Positions 24,194 to 35,600 of a stretch of DNA of 64,000 bases are shown here, one piece after another (within the stretch, counting starts at the first letter, position 1; every line of letters begins with the position of its first letter). Origin of the DNA: Siphlonurus alternatus (lineage: Eukaryota; Arthropoda; Insecta; Ephemeroptera; Siphlonuridae). The DNA is taken from the NCBI GenBank assembly GCA_949825025.1, contig OX463784.1, positions 5,505,931 to 5,569,930 of the forward strand, in the 5' to 3' direction. The notes under the pieces were generated by a model. It had not been told where the DNA came from. It was given only the letters and a program-made list of their open reading frames with translations, and ran no database searches. A program made the translations under genes and the position numbers.

Positions 24194-26503
24194 GCCTCGT
24201 CGTGGCTCAACAAAGATCATGTGAGATGTCCAGCTGATGTGGCGAGTTAGTACCGAAGCAATTTTAAAAGTGTCTTGTTGTTTACATCGTATTGGCAAGA
24301 ATTTATGGAGTGAAGGTCAGTCGATGCTGCTTCTCCTACTTATACCTTGATGCCAAACGTCTTTTATTGATGTCACCCATAAGGCCTGTGTATAGACACT
24401 TTTTAAACCCCCTTCAGTACCAAAAACTGGATGTCCCTCATTAATAGAGTACAGTAAATGTTGTTTAAATGGGCTGATTGTAAGGATTCTCACCATCACC
24501 TGGGCCTTCAGTTATTTCATATGGTCTTTGTAGATATATACTTAAACCTTGGTCCCTTCACTTGTTAGTACTTCTTTAATATGTTGGGTGTGCTGAAGGC
24601 TTCATTAAAATGGTAAGAAGCCAGTATGTTCATGTCTAGCACTCTAATGTTAAGCAAACCACATGTCAAAGCATGTTTAAATGCTGAGGCATTAAAGAAT
24701 ATCAGTGATGTAAACTGATTCTTTTAAATTTCTTATACTTGGTGGAATCAAATTTGTTAAAACACAAAAATGAACAGTTATGAGCAATAATTATGTCTGC
24801 TGCATTCTTATCAAATTTAATTTGAGTGCAGATTTGATTTGATTGTTAGTTATGAACATGTGTTTAATTTTGAATGGATAATTAAGGTCTAAGAACTGTT
24901 TCTCAATGTTTGACAACTTAGCTTATGCTGATTATAGAAAGAATTCAGTAGGGTACTAAAAAATAAATAGGTTCTCTTTAAACTTTTCACAAGGGATGTG
25001 AAGTGATCAAGTCACTTCTTGTGTTTTTGTTGTGTTGTTTACATGCTCAAACATCACACAAATATGCCATGAATTGTCTTTAATGAATGATACAAAAATT
25101 CTTTCAATATTATAATTCAGACACTGCAAATATTTTTGCGTGAAAAATGTAAGATTATATTGTCAGGATGATTTTTTTATTTATAATTATTCAATTTTCC
25201 ATTTCCTTATAATTTCATAGTTAACACATTTGTAATTCACTTTATTTGTAATTAACTTTATTATTATTATTATTTCTTTTTTTCCATATAATATCATGAG
25301 CATATAAATTTTTGCCAGTATCATTCACTATCATGTGAGAACGTATAAACACTTTTCAAAATCAAATTTACTTTTTTTAGTTGAGTCAAACCCAGTGATG
25401 TACGAATAATTTGATAAAATTAAAAATTATGGAGATTTTTGTTACATAAAATGTCAGATGTACTATGATGTGAGATAATGACTACCTCCCAACAAAAATA
25501 TCTGTAAAGTTGTTATTATATTACACTGCAGTTGGGGGTGCTGTCTCATCACATCATAGTACAAGGCTGCAGGAGAGAAAAGGAAAATACAATGCTTCAA
25601 CATTTATTGAAAATGTACGTATGACCAAAATTAATTAAATTACTTTTTATTAATAATTTCATATGGTTTTTCTTTATAAAAATAAAATTTACACTTAGGT
25701 TATACCTATCAATATCTTGAACAAACTATAATTATATTTATTTTATTTTAATTTCAGAATTAATTATACAACATTTTCAAAAAGGTGCAGAGAGTATATA
25801 ATTATGCAGACTGACTGCTGATAAACTGTTTTTACTACAGACTAACATACTTATACTTATATAACATTAGTAAAAAAAATAGATAAATAATATCAATGAA
25901 AAAATAATATAGGATCCTGCATAAGCTTAATTGCTTGCAATATAACATAGCTATGGTTTTATGAGTCGATCAGTTTGTTCTGATGTAAATTGATTTAATT
26001 ATATAATAATTAATTTTCAAACTTTCATAAGGAACAGTTACTTAATAGAATAAAATGCTTATTTAAATGTTTTGTAATACACATTATATCAGTACCTAAT
26101 ATTATATATATTAGCTATTTAAATCTGGTAATAATAATTATATATATATAAATAATGTTAGCAAGGTGATCACAAACTGCAAGGTAAAAGCAAAATAAAA
26201 GTGACTTTAAAAATATCATTATTGCAGTTGTCCCAGAGATAACAAATTTAATTGAAGATTTAGTCAAACTGGATAAATAAGACAATACTTAATTAGATAA
26301 TTACTATAATTAAATAATTATTTAATAGTAGTAAAAAATAAATTATTAACATCAAAAATTTTTATTGCATAAATACAAAGCCACTTTGATTTAAATAAAT
26401 ATATATATATATTTCAGGTTTATTACACAAATTGACAACCACACCCCTTTCTGGCATCTTAAAGATAAGTTGTGACGCCAGGAAGAAGGGCGTCATCTTC
26501 AAA
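24194..26503. other. AT-rich DNA after the TSFM fragment
   Basis: Probably the captured TSFM 3' UTR followed by unassigned AT-rich sequence with an AT microsatellite near 26398-26412. No fumarase C-terminal exons were found here. Confidence 0.5.
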
Positions 26504-26770
26504 TACAAATACTATCAAGACTGCCCTGATGAAGTTTCAAAATTCCAGAAGTAAAATTGTGGCCGTGGTTGCAGCGGGAGTAAACCTATCTTTTGCAGGG
26601 ATTTCCCTATATTGTCGCCGCTGAATGAGCGTGAGTGACGTCACAGGTGCTTCTTCATCGGCTATTATCTCTGATATTTGTGCTACTGAAACAAAAAAAA
26701 GTATGCAGCCGAATCACACTGAAGCAAAGCTAACCGTGTACTTAATACTGTGAAAAGGTTCATAAGGCCT
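26504..26770. mobile_element. Half copy of the AGGCCTTATGAACC foldback element
   Basis: Matches the right arm of 35208-35911 from ACAAATACTATCAAGACTGC to the terminus, followed by TTAA (26771-26774). The left arm is missing. It lies inside the composite transposon. Confidence 0.8.
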
Positions 26771-27530
26771 TTAAGTGTTTTGTGTAACTACATAGAGCTC
26801 TACGTAGCTCTACATGCATATTATAGTTTTCAACCTTACAGAAAAATTAAATCATAAAGAGTCCATATTATCAGAGAGTGATATTTTCATGATTTTCAAA
26901 GGACTTTAAAAATTCCTTTGTAATTCCAAACACTTCAAAGCAATTTTAAAAACTTATCACATCAAATTAGTAAAAATATATCAATACATTCCATACTTTC
27001 CTTTGAAGATCAGGTTAGCTGAATTAACCAGTTAACAAGTTTAAATGAGAAATTCAATTATAAAAATAATTTACTTTAGACTCTAGACAATGAGGGTCTC
27101 TCTCACCGGTGAGGTCTGCCAGCTTGGCTGCCACCTTCTCTGCAAATCCAATCCCAGACAGAAAGTTATATCTATATTATGTATATTATCTATATAAGGC
27201 AAAAAGCCACATCTGTATTATATCCGTATATTTAAGAGATATGAATGGGAAATTTGTCCTCCACCATCTATATATTATACGTATATCATCCTTTCCATAT
27301 ACGAACTTAATTCTTTAATTAGGCCTTAATTTAATTAAAATTAGCTATAAAAATTAGTTCTTTCCACTGAAATTACTAAATTTACCTACATTATGCAATG
27401 CTAATGGACCAGCTAATAGAGCAAATAAAAGTAAAAATTATTTGTAATAGTGTACTTTTTTTATTGAGGCACATATAAAAAAATTGTTACAATAAGTTTT
27501 GATATTTTTACAAAAATTTAAATCCTACCT

Positions 27531-27803
27531 GATAACAGAAAATGAAACGATGGCACAAATTGTAGTGTTCTTGCGGAGAATCTGCAGGAAGAGATCAAGT
27601 GTCGCATGAGGGCGGCGTGGACTTGGTGCGGTGTGGGACAAACCGACACTGCAGGCACGGGCTCTGCAGAGTCCAGGGGGGTGGGGGGGGGGGGGGGGAG
27701 GAAGTGTCGGTGCAGGTAGAACAAATGAGGACGGACGACTGTGTTGCTGCAACCATCGTTCTCTTATCCGGCCTCAGATGATGGTCCACGTTTTTAACCG
27801 CCT
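27531..27803 (-). other. Exon-like GC-rich island, unidentified
   Basis: The minus-strand reading has an acceptor (ACATTGCAG) and donor (TATCAG|GTAGGA) around a GC-rich block in AT-rich DNA. All frames are of low complexity, with a C-run giving a Pro-rich stretch, and no domain is recognisable. It is the third of three such islands in the nested element (see 28058-28357 and 28609-28838). It may be part of a captured transcript or noncoding. Confidence 0.25.
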
Positions 27804-28057
27804 GCAATGTAAATCAAACGTTAACATACATATTTTAAGGGGGTTCAAAAATTGTTTGTAAAATAAAGAGGAGCAATGGAAACATATATAAAAAAGTTCA
27901 TTATAGGCATTAGTTAAACAATTTAATTAATTTAATATTTTTAGTATTATTATATATCTAACTAAAAAAAAAAAAAATACTGAACAGCCACATTCATTAT
28001 AATTCTTTGTGGTACAATGCTAGAAGAATCTGCAGGGGGAAAAAAAAAGTGCTTACC

Positions 28058-28357
28058 TGAACAGTAAGGCGCTGGGTGTGGTCAACATCAGAGCCATGGC
28101 ATGGTGCTGGAGCCAAACAAGCAGAGGCTGGCGTGGCCTCTGTGCAGTCGGGGGTGGATGACGGAGCAGTCGGGACAGAGAAGAGTGTGTGAGCCGCCGC
28201 CACTCTCTCTCATCACAGCATGAGTCGGGGGTGGATGACGGAGCAGTCGGGACAGAGAAGTGTGTGAGCCGCCGCCACTCTCTCTCATCACAGCACTTGA
28301 CCTCAGATGTTTGCCACCTCACTCGACCGGCACACTTACTTTCCAGTATACCCCTGT
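28058..28357 (-). other. Exon-like GC-rich island with 77-bp tandem duplication
   Basis: It ends in a good donor (GTTCAG|GTAAGC) and may begin after TTAACAG. Within it, a unit of about 77 bp (beginning around GGGGGTGGATGACGGAGCAG) occurs twice in tandem at about 28148-28297. Translated frames are Ser/Pro/His-rich with no recognised domain. Confidence 0.25.
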
Positions 28358-28608
28358 TAAGTGAATTATGTGTTAATATCCTGAATAACCCCTTTATGAC
28401 TGTTAGAAGGCGACATAAAAGACATAAAAAAAGAAATAATAATGCATCTGATAATTTGATTATAATAATAATTATTATTATAATAATAATAATAATTATT
28501 ATAAATTAATCTTAATGTGGACTGCATATATAATAAAAATTATTAAATTAAATACATTTTTAAATTCTGCTTGCATGGTAAAAAAAATAGAGATAAAATA
28601 CTGTAGCC

Positions 28609-28838
28609 ATACCTGTATGAGTAGCGTAAGAGTAGGAATGGGTATCTAGCTGTGACACGAGTGCCGGATATGTCATGCGGAACCCAACAGGCACAGGATG
28701 GTTTGGGTTGAAGTCAGGGCCGGGAGGATGGCAGAGCTGTGCAACAAACGGGTGGGTGCCGCGGCAGCCATCGCCCGATCTCTCATCCTGGCTCAATCGT
28801 TAGGCGCATTTGACTGTGACTCGAAATTATCAGCCACC
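28609..28838 (-). other. Exon-like GC-rich island, unidentified
   Basis: The minus-strand acceptor (TTACAG|GTGGC) and donor (ATACAG|GTATGG) flank a GC-rich block. All three frames contain stops near the 5' side, so if transcribed it is a noncoding or 5' exon. The flank AATGTAAATCA also occurs beside the island at 27531-27803, suggesting duplicated units. Confidence 0.22.
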
Positions 28839-29351
28839 TGTAATGTAAATCATGTGTCAAAACCTCAAAAGATTTGGGGGTCTTTTAATTGAAAATTCTG
28901 ATTTTTTTTCCATGCAAAAAAAAAACATGCATAAATGAATGACCATTTTGATCTTGCGTGGTGTACAATAATTATTAGATTTATGCATAATATATACTGT
29001 AAAGTACAGAATTAATGCAGACAAGACACATCTATTGTACTGTGTGCAAAAATTTATGTCAAGAAGGCCGGGTGAAGGTTTTACTGCACTCATATACACG
29101 ATACACGTATGCATTCTGACCATACTGTTCAGTACATACATCTATAGTATACATATAATATGCATGATACTGTGACTATAATATGCATACATCACGTGTC
29201 GTGAATATACTATCAAGTACATACAGTATGCATATAATAACTAGGCACACTGAAAACATAATGTACTGCAATGCACTGTATTAGTACATGCATACTGTAC
29301 AGTGTATGCAATCTGTGTGTCCTCACATATGACCCGGATACTCAGCAAGCC

Positions 29352-29521
29352 CAGGCTCGGACTGGCCATAGGCTGGGTCAGGGATCCCTGACTGGCCCCT
29401 CAGATTTTTAAAAAGGAGCATAGGAAAAGTTGCCACAGACCCCTTGAAAAGTGCCCCTGCTGCCTGTAATGACTATATGGCCCTGAAAGGCCCCTATATA
29501 TAGCTTCCCAGTCCGAGCCTG
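29352..29521. mobile_element. hAT-type MITE with 8-bp target duplication
   Basis: A 170-bp element with termini CAGGCTCGGACTGG and CCCAGTCCGAGCCTG. It is flanked by perfect 8-bp direct repeats AGCAAGCC (29344-29351 and 29522-29529), diagnostic of hAT transposition. No coding capacity. Confidence 0.88.
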
Positions 29522-31661
29522 AGCAAGCCTCTCCCTGACAAAAACACAAGCACTAACCTATCTATTATTCCATATTTACTTCATATGATACCTTATTGCT
29601 GGGCTACTGCAGAAGTGTGACATTGGAGCACAAATATGCATACAGTACATACTATATTAAATATTGTATCAAAAGCAACAATATTGGGGTAGGTCAGTCA
29701 GCAGGGTTCACTGCATATCTCTCACATTTTATTATGCAAAAACTTTGACATTGGCACATAATCCTATAAACCTGGCTGAACATTCATATCATATATTTTC
29801 TACTTTAAATAATAAAAATTAGAAAATCCTACCTTTGGTTGTCAAATTCAGAGATCTTCATCCTAGTGGGAGTGGCATCATTTTACTTAGCATCTTTTTC
29901 TAAGTTTTTCTGCAGTATGTACTCCGAAGTCAAGTAAAACCAGTAGCATCTATTCACACGATTTTTTATCGCAACAATTTTAAAACAATTGTTGTCTGCT
30001 ACAATATTAACTAATAATATAAGAATTTAATTTTAAAATGAATTAACAATTAATGTATTAATTAATAATTTAAGAAACTTTAATTAATCAAAATTATTTA
30101 GTGGCTATCTTGATATATTGAGTACGTATATTTTTAAACGTAGAAAATACTTTGCTTTGGAAACTGAGAGTCCCTTCGGTTCCAATATACGAAGCTCTAC
30201 TATATACGGATATTAGACCAAAACTTCTGTCTGGGATGCGAGTGTTGAGGCCAGTTCCCACGGCGGTGCCTCCTGCGGCCAGCATGTACAGCCTGGGCAG
30301 GCAGGCGTGGACTCGCTCAATGCTGAACTTGACCTGCTGAACGTAGCCACTGAACTCCTGTCCCAGCGTGAGAGGCGTTGCATCCTGTAAGCAACAGCGG
30401 ACGTTAGCTGTGGTGACGACGAGAGACTATACAGCATAGATATTAATTATTATTATTATACTTGATGATGCATACAGAACAGAGCTAAACGCTTCAAGTA
30501 ATAAATCATGACAAATGATAATGAGCCAACAATAAGAATTGTTAGAATGTTTGAATTCTTTCTCAGTAATTAAAGAAGCCAATACACTACTTTAAAAAAC
30601 ATATTGTGTCCCATTCTCCCCTCCATCACCTTTTTCTGATTCTGATTCTGTCTTTTTTTTTTTATATTATTATTTTGAACCAAGAATTTTTGCACTAAAA
30701 CTTTGGTTAATTCTAAACTTGAGACTACATTGAAAGTATTCAGCAAACAATTATCTTAGTTACCTCTATTTTACTCTTTAAAGTAAAGGCGAAACTGATT
30801 TTTTCACCCTTAAATAGAAATTATTTTAATTGAATAGCATTGAACAGTTAAGGTTTCACTTTTTTGTACTGTTTTTTCTGTTTGCACTACAAAATAAAAT
30901 ACTATGAAGTAATGAAAGCAGTACACAGAAAAACTGGAACCTATTGTATCTATTGATGGAGGAGAAAAAATAAATAAATAAATAATTGAACTACTAATTG
31001 GTGTCAGCACCTGAGTGTGTGTGCGTCCGATCTTGATGATATCCTTGAACTCCTTGGCCTTGGCGTCAAGGGCGTCATGGAGGGCGTGTAGTCTGGGCAG
31101 CAGCGTACGGTGAAGCTCCACGGCAACAGCAACGTGCATCGCTGTCGGGAATGTGTCGTTGGAGCTCTGAAAAGGACAGTCGGTTACACAACGCTCAATA
31201 TTTTATTGAAATTTTTATTCCCTATGAAACTTAATGGACAAAACATTTTTTTTTTTAAAACATTTTATTACACTGTAATATTATTCCTTTGAATCACACA
31301 GAATATACAGTACATTTACTACAGCCTAACTTTAAATGGTAAAAAATGTTAGGATGCAAATATCTGTCCAATTTATTTGATAAAATTATAAAAACAAAAT
31401 AATATAGGATCATTAGTTGACATTAAAAAATATCAGCTTATTGTTAAAAATGAGGGACATACAAATTTCCCCACTCACCTGGCTCTTGTTGACATGATCG
31501 TTGGGGTGCACGGGGGTCTTGCTTCCCAGTTCTCCGCCCAGCATCTCGATGGCTCGGTTGCTGATCACCTCGTTGGTGTTCATGTTGGTCTGCGTGCCGG
31601 AACCTGTCTGCCAGATCACCAGCGGAAAGTGCTCCGCATAGAGACGTCCGTCAATCATCCG

Positions 31662-31796
31662 GCAACGCCTCTCACGCTGGGACAGGAGTTCAGTGGCTAC
31701 GTTCAGCAGGTCAAGTTCAGCATTGAGCGAGTCCACGCCTGCCTGCCCAGGCTGTACATGCTGGCCGCAGGAGGCACCGCCGTGGGAACTGGCCTC
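31662..31796 (+). repeat. Inverted exact copy of a fumarase exon
   Basis: On the plus strand this segment reads [20 protein letters not shown] and ends TAVGTGL. Over about 135 bp I see no mismatch to the fumarase exon on the opposite strand at 30384-30250. It stops before the codon for Asn of GLNT and has no splice acceptor of its own. It replaces the 5' part of the fumarase exon at 31479-31661. Confidence 0.9.
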
Positions 31797-31928
31797 TCTA
31801 CAAGCATTTTAGATGGTTAAAAACAATAATATGATACACACGTATGCATACAGATGAAAGTAGGGAATATGATACACACGTAATATGCATACAGATGAAA
31901 GCTAGGGCAAACTCACTATACGACTCAC

Positions 31929-32046
31929 CTGCCTTCTTTTCACCGTGGATATTTTCCACGTGATCCTCAACGATTTCAAACATTTTATTTTTAAAGCCGC
32001 AGCCCTCACTTCCACACAGATAATAAATTTCTTGATTTCTCTGCAT
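31929..32046 (-). CDS. Single C2H2 zinc-finger exon, partial
   Basis: On the minus strand, ATG at 32046 opens MQRNQEIYYLCGSEGC, with spacing C-x4-C-x12-H-x4-H (finger ending HVENIH), a canonical C2H2 finger, then a strong donor (GGCAG|GTGAGT) at 31929. The frame is also open upstream to about 32170 without an ATG. It starts just inside the right inverted repeat of the composite transposon and points inward, mirroring the HARBI1-like fragment. Harbinger elements commonly encode a second DNA-binding protein (usually Myb/SANT), so this may be its counterpart or a captured host exon. No following exon was found. Confidence 0.45.
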
Positions 32047-32615
32047 CGCAGCAATTAATAGAGAACTTGTTGTTGATCCCGTCTCACGCTCCCGCCCATC
32101 CAAGGATTGCGCCAAAAATTTATCAAAAGAATGCGCATTTCGATCCTCATTAGTTCTACAGTCCGACTATAGGGGGACTCGTCCGACTTTTTAGCCGGAC
32201 CGCTACAGACCGGCCGGACTGCGGAAGTGACGTCATGAGAGGGGAGGTAAGGAGGGGAAATGGACAGCAGTCTGACTGTAAAAAAACGATTTTAGACGGT
32301 CCGGACCGGTCCGGACTGGGTTGGACAGTCACCTCGAACGCACTCAATGCCAATCGTAAAAAATAAATAAAATATTTTGATATATTATAAATAATCATAA
32401 AAAATTCTCTTTTGAAGCAAATATTTAAAAAAAATAAAAAAATTATTATTAATTACTTCAATGTTTGTTAATAGAGTTTATAGATATAAAAAATAAATTT
32501 AAATTATGTTGGTATAAAATTCATCAGCTGTTCAAGTTCAACCTCGTTTTTGTGAATTTTTTCTTATTACATAATAAATTATTAAAAATTAAATAGTTGG
32601 CTACGTTAAATCGGT

Positions 32616-35600
32616 ATGGGTAACTCGGTATGCATATCTGCAGCTCAAAACGTTGCTGGTCACATTGTAGGTAATGTGGCCGAGCCTGAGATAACGAAGG
32701 ACCATCACAAGGGAGTAGATCTGAGGGGCATGGAGCCGCCGCCAGAATGTCCGATGCACCAGAAAAAAGACGAGCCCGTAGAAAAGGTAAAACATAACAG
32801 AATTTCATCATAATAATGTTACTATTGTGTAGGATTTGGTTAAGAGTATACAGTAATAGTAAAGTATGTAGCAAATGACTTATTCAGGATTCTCCTAAAT
32901 GATACACTCGAGAAAGGAGTCGGTAGGATTCGGGTTTAAAGGATGCCGAATACAGTATCATTAATTTTATTATGTTTTCCTGAAAGCTTATGTAATTCTG
33001 ATTAAAATGATGTGCAACACGAGATTTTACGATCAAAACTTACCGAGATAATTAAATTTTAAACCCGAATTGTACCAAGGAGTCTGGCGAATGCATGATT
33101 AGCATGCTGCATCAAGCATTGTATATGCATATGAAATACAACATACACCAGAGACCCTACAGAGACCTCTGTGTCTTATGGCCAGAAATTTGACCAGCTT
33201 GGCCGAGCTTAACTGTAACTGAGAGTGGCGGCGCCACTGAATCGCAGCGGCACGGCTCGGTTCTCGCTGGCTGCGCGGGCAGTTTTAGCCAGCAAGAACC
33301 AAGCCGTGTTGAACATTTAGCAGCGCCGCCACTCTCAGAAAGAGCGAAACTCTGATCAAATTCCTGGCCGTAAGACACGGAGGTCTCTGCAGGGTCTCTG
33401 AACATACATACACCTGGCTAGTGGTGCCTCTGGAATTATATAATTTTATTACTTTTTTGCATTTAAATATTAAGCACCTACAATCTAATAGATCTTGGAT
33501 TATACCATTAGATTCTACAATGCCCAGAGCACGTGCCTGTCGTCAGTGGGATAATATCTCGCTGGATAGCGACAGGCGGGCGTTTGTGGCGAAGTCAAGT
33601 CATATTCCAAGATCTGTTATATTGTAAATTATAAGCTAGCTATCAGTCTTATAATTCAGCAGGCTAAGCCAAAATTTATTTTCTCATTGCATGTCATAGT
33701 TTATGTCTGCTTAAACTAATAATCAGTTATTGCTTTAATGAATAATTACAAAATTTAATATATGTACATATATTATTCTCTTTACAGCCTGTCCTAAGTG
33801 AGTGTCCAGTGCAACATGGTGACATAAATCCAACAAATATGGTAAGTTGTTTTCTACGTTCTGGTTGGTAGATTCAATATTTTGACAACATTAAGATACA
33901 TAATTCAAGCCATGTCAACCTAGAATACTGAAAAAAATTTGAGTACTGTATGTAAATTTAATTTTAAAATGTACAGCTAAATGCAGAGTTAGAAAAGATC
34001 TAGCAAATTCACTAGCAGTTTGAGGTGTGATGTGATTGGTTGTTTGCAGATGCCTCCACCCAATCAGCAGCCATCGCCAGGTCAGCCCTTCCCTCTCCCA
34101 ACTCAACGTCAAACATCGAGCATCCCCAAGGTTGGAGAAAAGAAGGAGTTCTGGGTGTATCCTTCACAGCAGGTAATACTTTCATTTTTTTATCTAGTTA
34201 GCCGCGGTTTAAATTTCTTAAAGGAGGGGAACGGCTTCAACTTTTATATTTTTATGGTATTATTGATGCAGTGAAACGTATTTCTGAACCAAAAGAAATG
34301 CCACCATCCCTCTCCTTCCATCATTTCCTGCAGTTGTCATTTAAGACGTTCAAAAAAGTCGCGTCAATGACGTATTTCGTGCCAAACGAAAGCAGCCAAT
34401 CGCACGAGGGGTTTCTTAAGAGAGGCGCTTATCGATTGGTTGCTTCCGTTTGGCACGAAATACGTCATTGACTCAACTTTTTTGAGCAACTGCAGGAAGT
34501 CGGGGAAGGAGGGGGATGGTGGTATTTCTTTTGGTTCAAAAATACGTTTCATTGCATCAATAATACTATAAATATATAAAAGTCGAAGCCGTTCCCCTCC
34601 TTTAAAGCAATCAAGTCCAAAGTGCATAACTTACAGTAGAAACTTCAAGTGTAACATTTTTTTTCTCCATAAGCCACCATTCTAAGCCATCATTAGCTAT
34701 TTTCAAGTTTTAAAACAAAATGTTTTTTTTTTTTTTTTTTTTTTTTTTACAGTCTGGCGACATTGTTTTTAATTCAGACATTGATTTCACTCGCAAAGAG
34801 TCTTATTTTTGTGTACTAGAATGAAAACTAACAAAGCTTCATTGCTCAGATGTTCTGGAACGCGATGCTGCGTAAAGGTTGGCGTTGGAAGGACGAAGAC
34901 GTCAAGCAGCAGGACATGGCAAGCATCATCCGCATCCACAACGCTAACAACGAGCAGGCCTGGCTCGAGGTGAGTCACGGTTTCGCAGGGGGTGCGACAG
35001 GCAACATTTCTCTGTTTCACGTAGCTGCCAAACTGAAGTACAGTATGCTATTTCTCCCTCCCCGTAAATTGACGGCTGACCTTGAAGATTTTTGTATTGG
35101 ACAACAGGCACACTGCACTCAATATTTTCTACTAAAAAATACGACTTTTTTGTTGGGTTGCCTTCTGACCTCAGACAGATTTTATGTAATTTTATGCATA
35201 GAGTTAAAGGCCTTATGAACCTTTTCACAGTATTAAGTACACGGTTAGCTTTGCTTCAGTGTGATTCGGCTGCATAATTTTTTTGGTTTCAGTAGCACAA
35301 ATATCAGAGATAATAGCCGATGAAGAAGCACCTGTGACGTCACTCACGCTCATTCAGCGGCGACAATATAGGGAAATCCCTGCAAAAGATAGGTTCACTC
35401 CCGCTGCAACCACGGCCACAATTTTACTTCTGGAATTTTGAAACTTTACCAGGGCAGTCTTGATAGTATTTGTCAAATTGACTGAAAGAATTTTTTTGGT
35501 GGCGTGTGTACAGATTGAGTTATTGCGGTTGCAAGATAAGCTAAAAATTTAACATTGTTTTCCCATACAACATTTTTGCTCCTCTTTCTACCGCAATAAC

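Larger units (their letters stand above)
27153..30235. mobile_element. 3.1-kb element with CCCAGACAGAA inverted termini nested in a fumarase codon
   Basis: Both ends carry CCCAGACAGAA reading inward, each followed within about 90 bp by ATATCCGTATAT. The element lies between CGC-AT and AT-TGG of fumarase, so AT is duplicated; removing the element and one AT leaves a continuous reading frame through Arg-Ile-Gly. Inside are three GC-rich exon-like islands, a 77-bp tandem duplication, a hAT-type MITE and long AT-rich spacers. I see no transposase. The superfamily is undecided. Confidence 0.6.
27107..31661 (-). pseudogene. FH: Fumarate hydratase gene fragment (internal exons only), interrupted
   Basis: Fumarase interconverts fumarate and malate in the TCA cycle. 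In gene order on the minus strand: 31661-31479 ([52 protein letters not shown]), 31166-31011 ([20 protein letters not shown] to [10 protein letters not shown]), 30384-30236 ([19 protein letters not shown] to [12 protein letters not shown]) and 27152-27107 (IGFAEKVAAKLADLTG). Splice sites at 31479, 31166, 31011, 30384 and 27107 are canonical and phases agree. The upstream edge of the first exon is cut at 31661, where an inverted copy of the third exon abuts. The third and fourth pieces are one exon split by a 3083-bp element. N-terminal (transit peptide, active-site entry) and C-terminal exons (including the GSSIMPGKVNP loop) are missing. It cannot encode an enzyme. Confidence 0.88.
22677..32345. 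mobile_element. 9.67-kb composite PIF/Harbinger-type transposon carrying host gene fragments
   Basis: The left end reads GAGTACGTTCGAGGTGACTG (inward) and the right end is its imperfect reverse complement (GTCACCTCGAACGCACTC). Both continue into TCCGGAC-rich subterminal DNA. AAT stands directly outside each end (22674-22676 and 32346-32348), compatible with the 3-bp target duplication of PIF/Harbinger. A 271-bp MITE at 52570-52840 shares both subterminal blocks: CTTGGTCACGTGGTNTGAAA on the left and GGAAGTGACGTCATGAGAGG on the right. A HARBI1-like N-terminal ORF sits just inside the left end. The block contains TSFM and fumarase exon fragments, a nested element and a zinc-finger exon. It separates SKP2 from HCCS. 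The single-element reading is an inference; two independent insertions of one family in inverted orientation would also give these ends. Confidence 0.65.

Noticed and set aside
27518..27807. Proline-rich ORFs
   Set aside because: They depend on a C/G homopolymer and have no consistent frame or homology; kept only as an exon-like island.
28189..28300. Possible CRISPR-like direct repeat
   Set aside because: Only two tandem units of 77 bp without spacers, in animal DNA; a simple duplication.
31494..31820. Plus-strand ORF spanning fumarase sequence
   Set aside because: A mixture of antisense fumarase exon and the inverted exon copy; not a gene.
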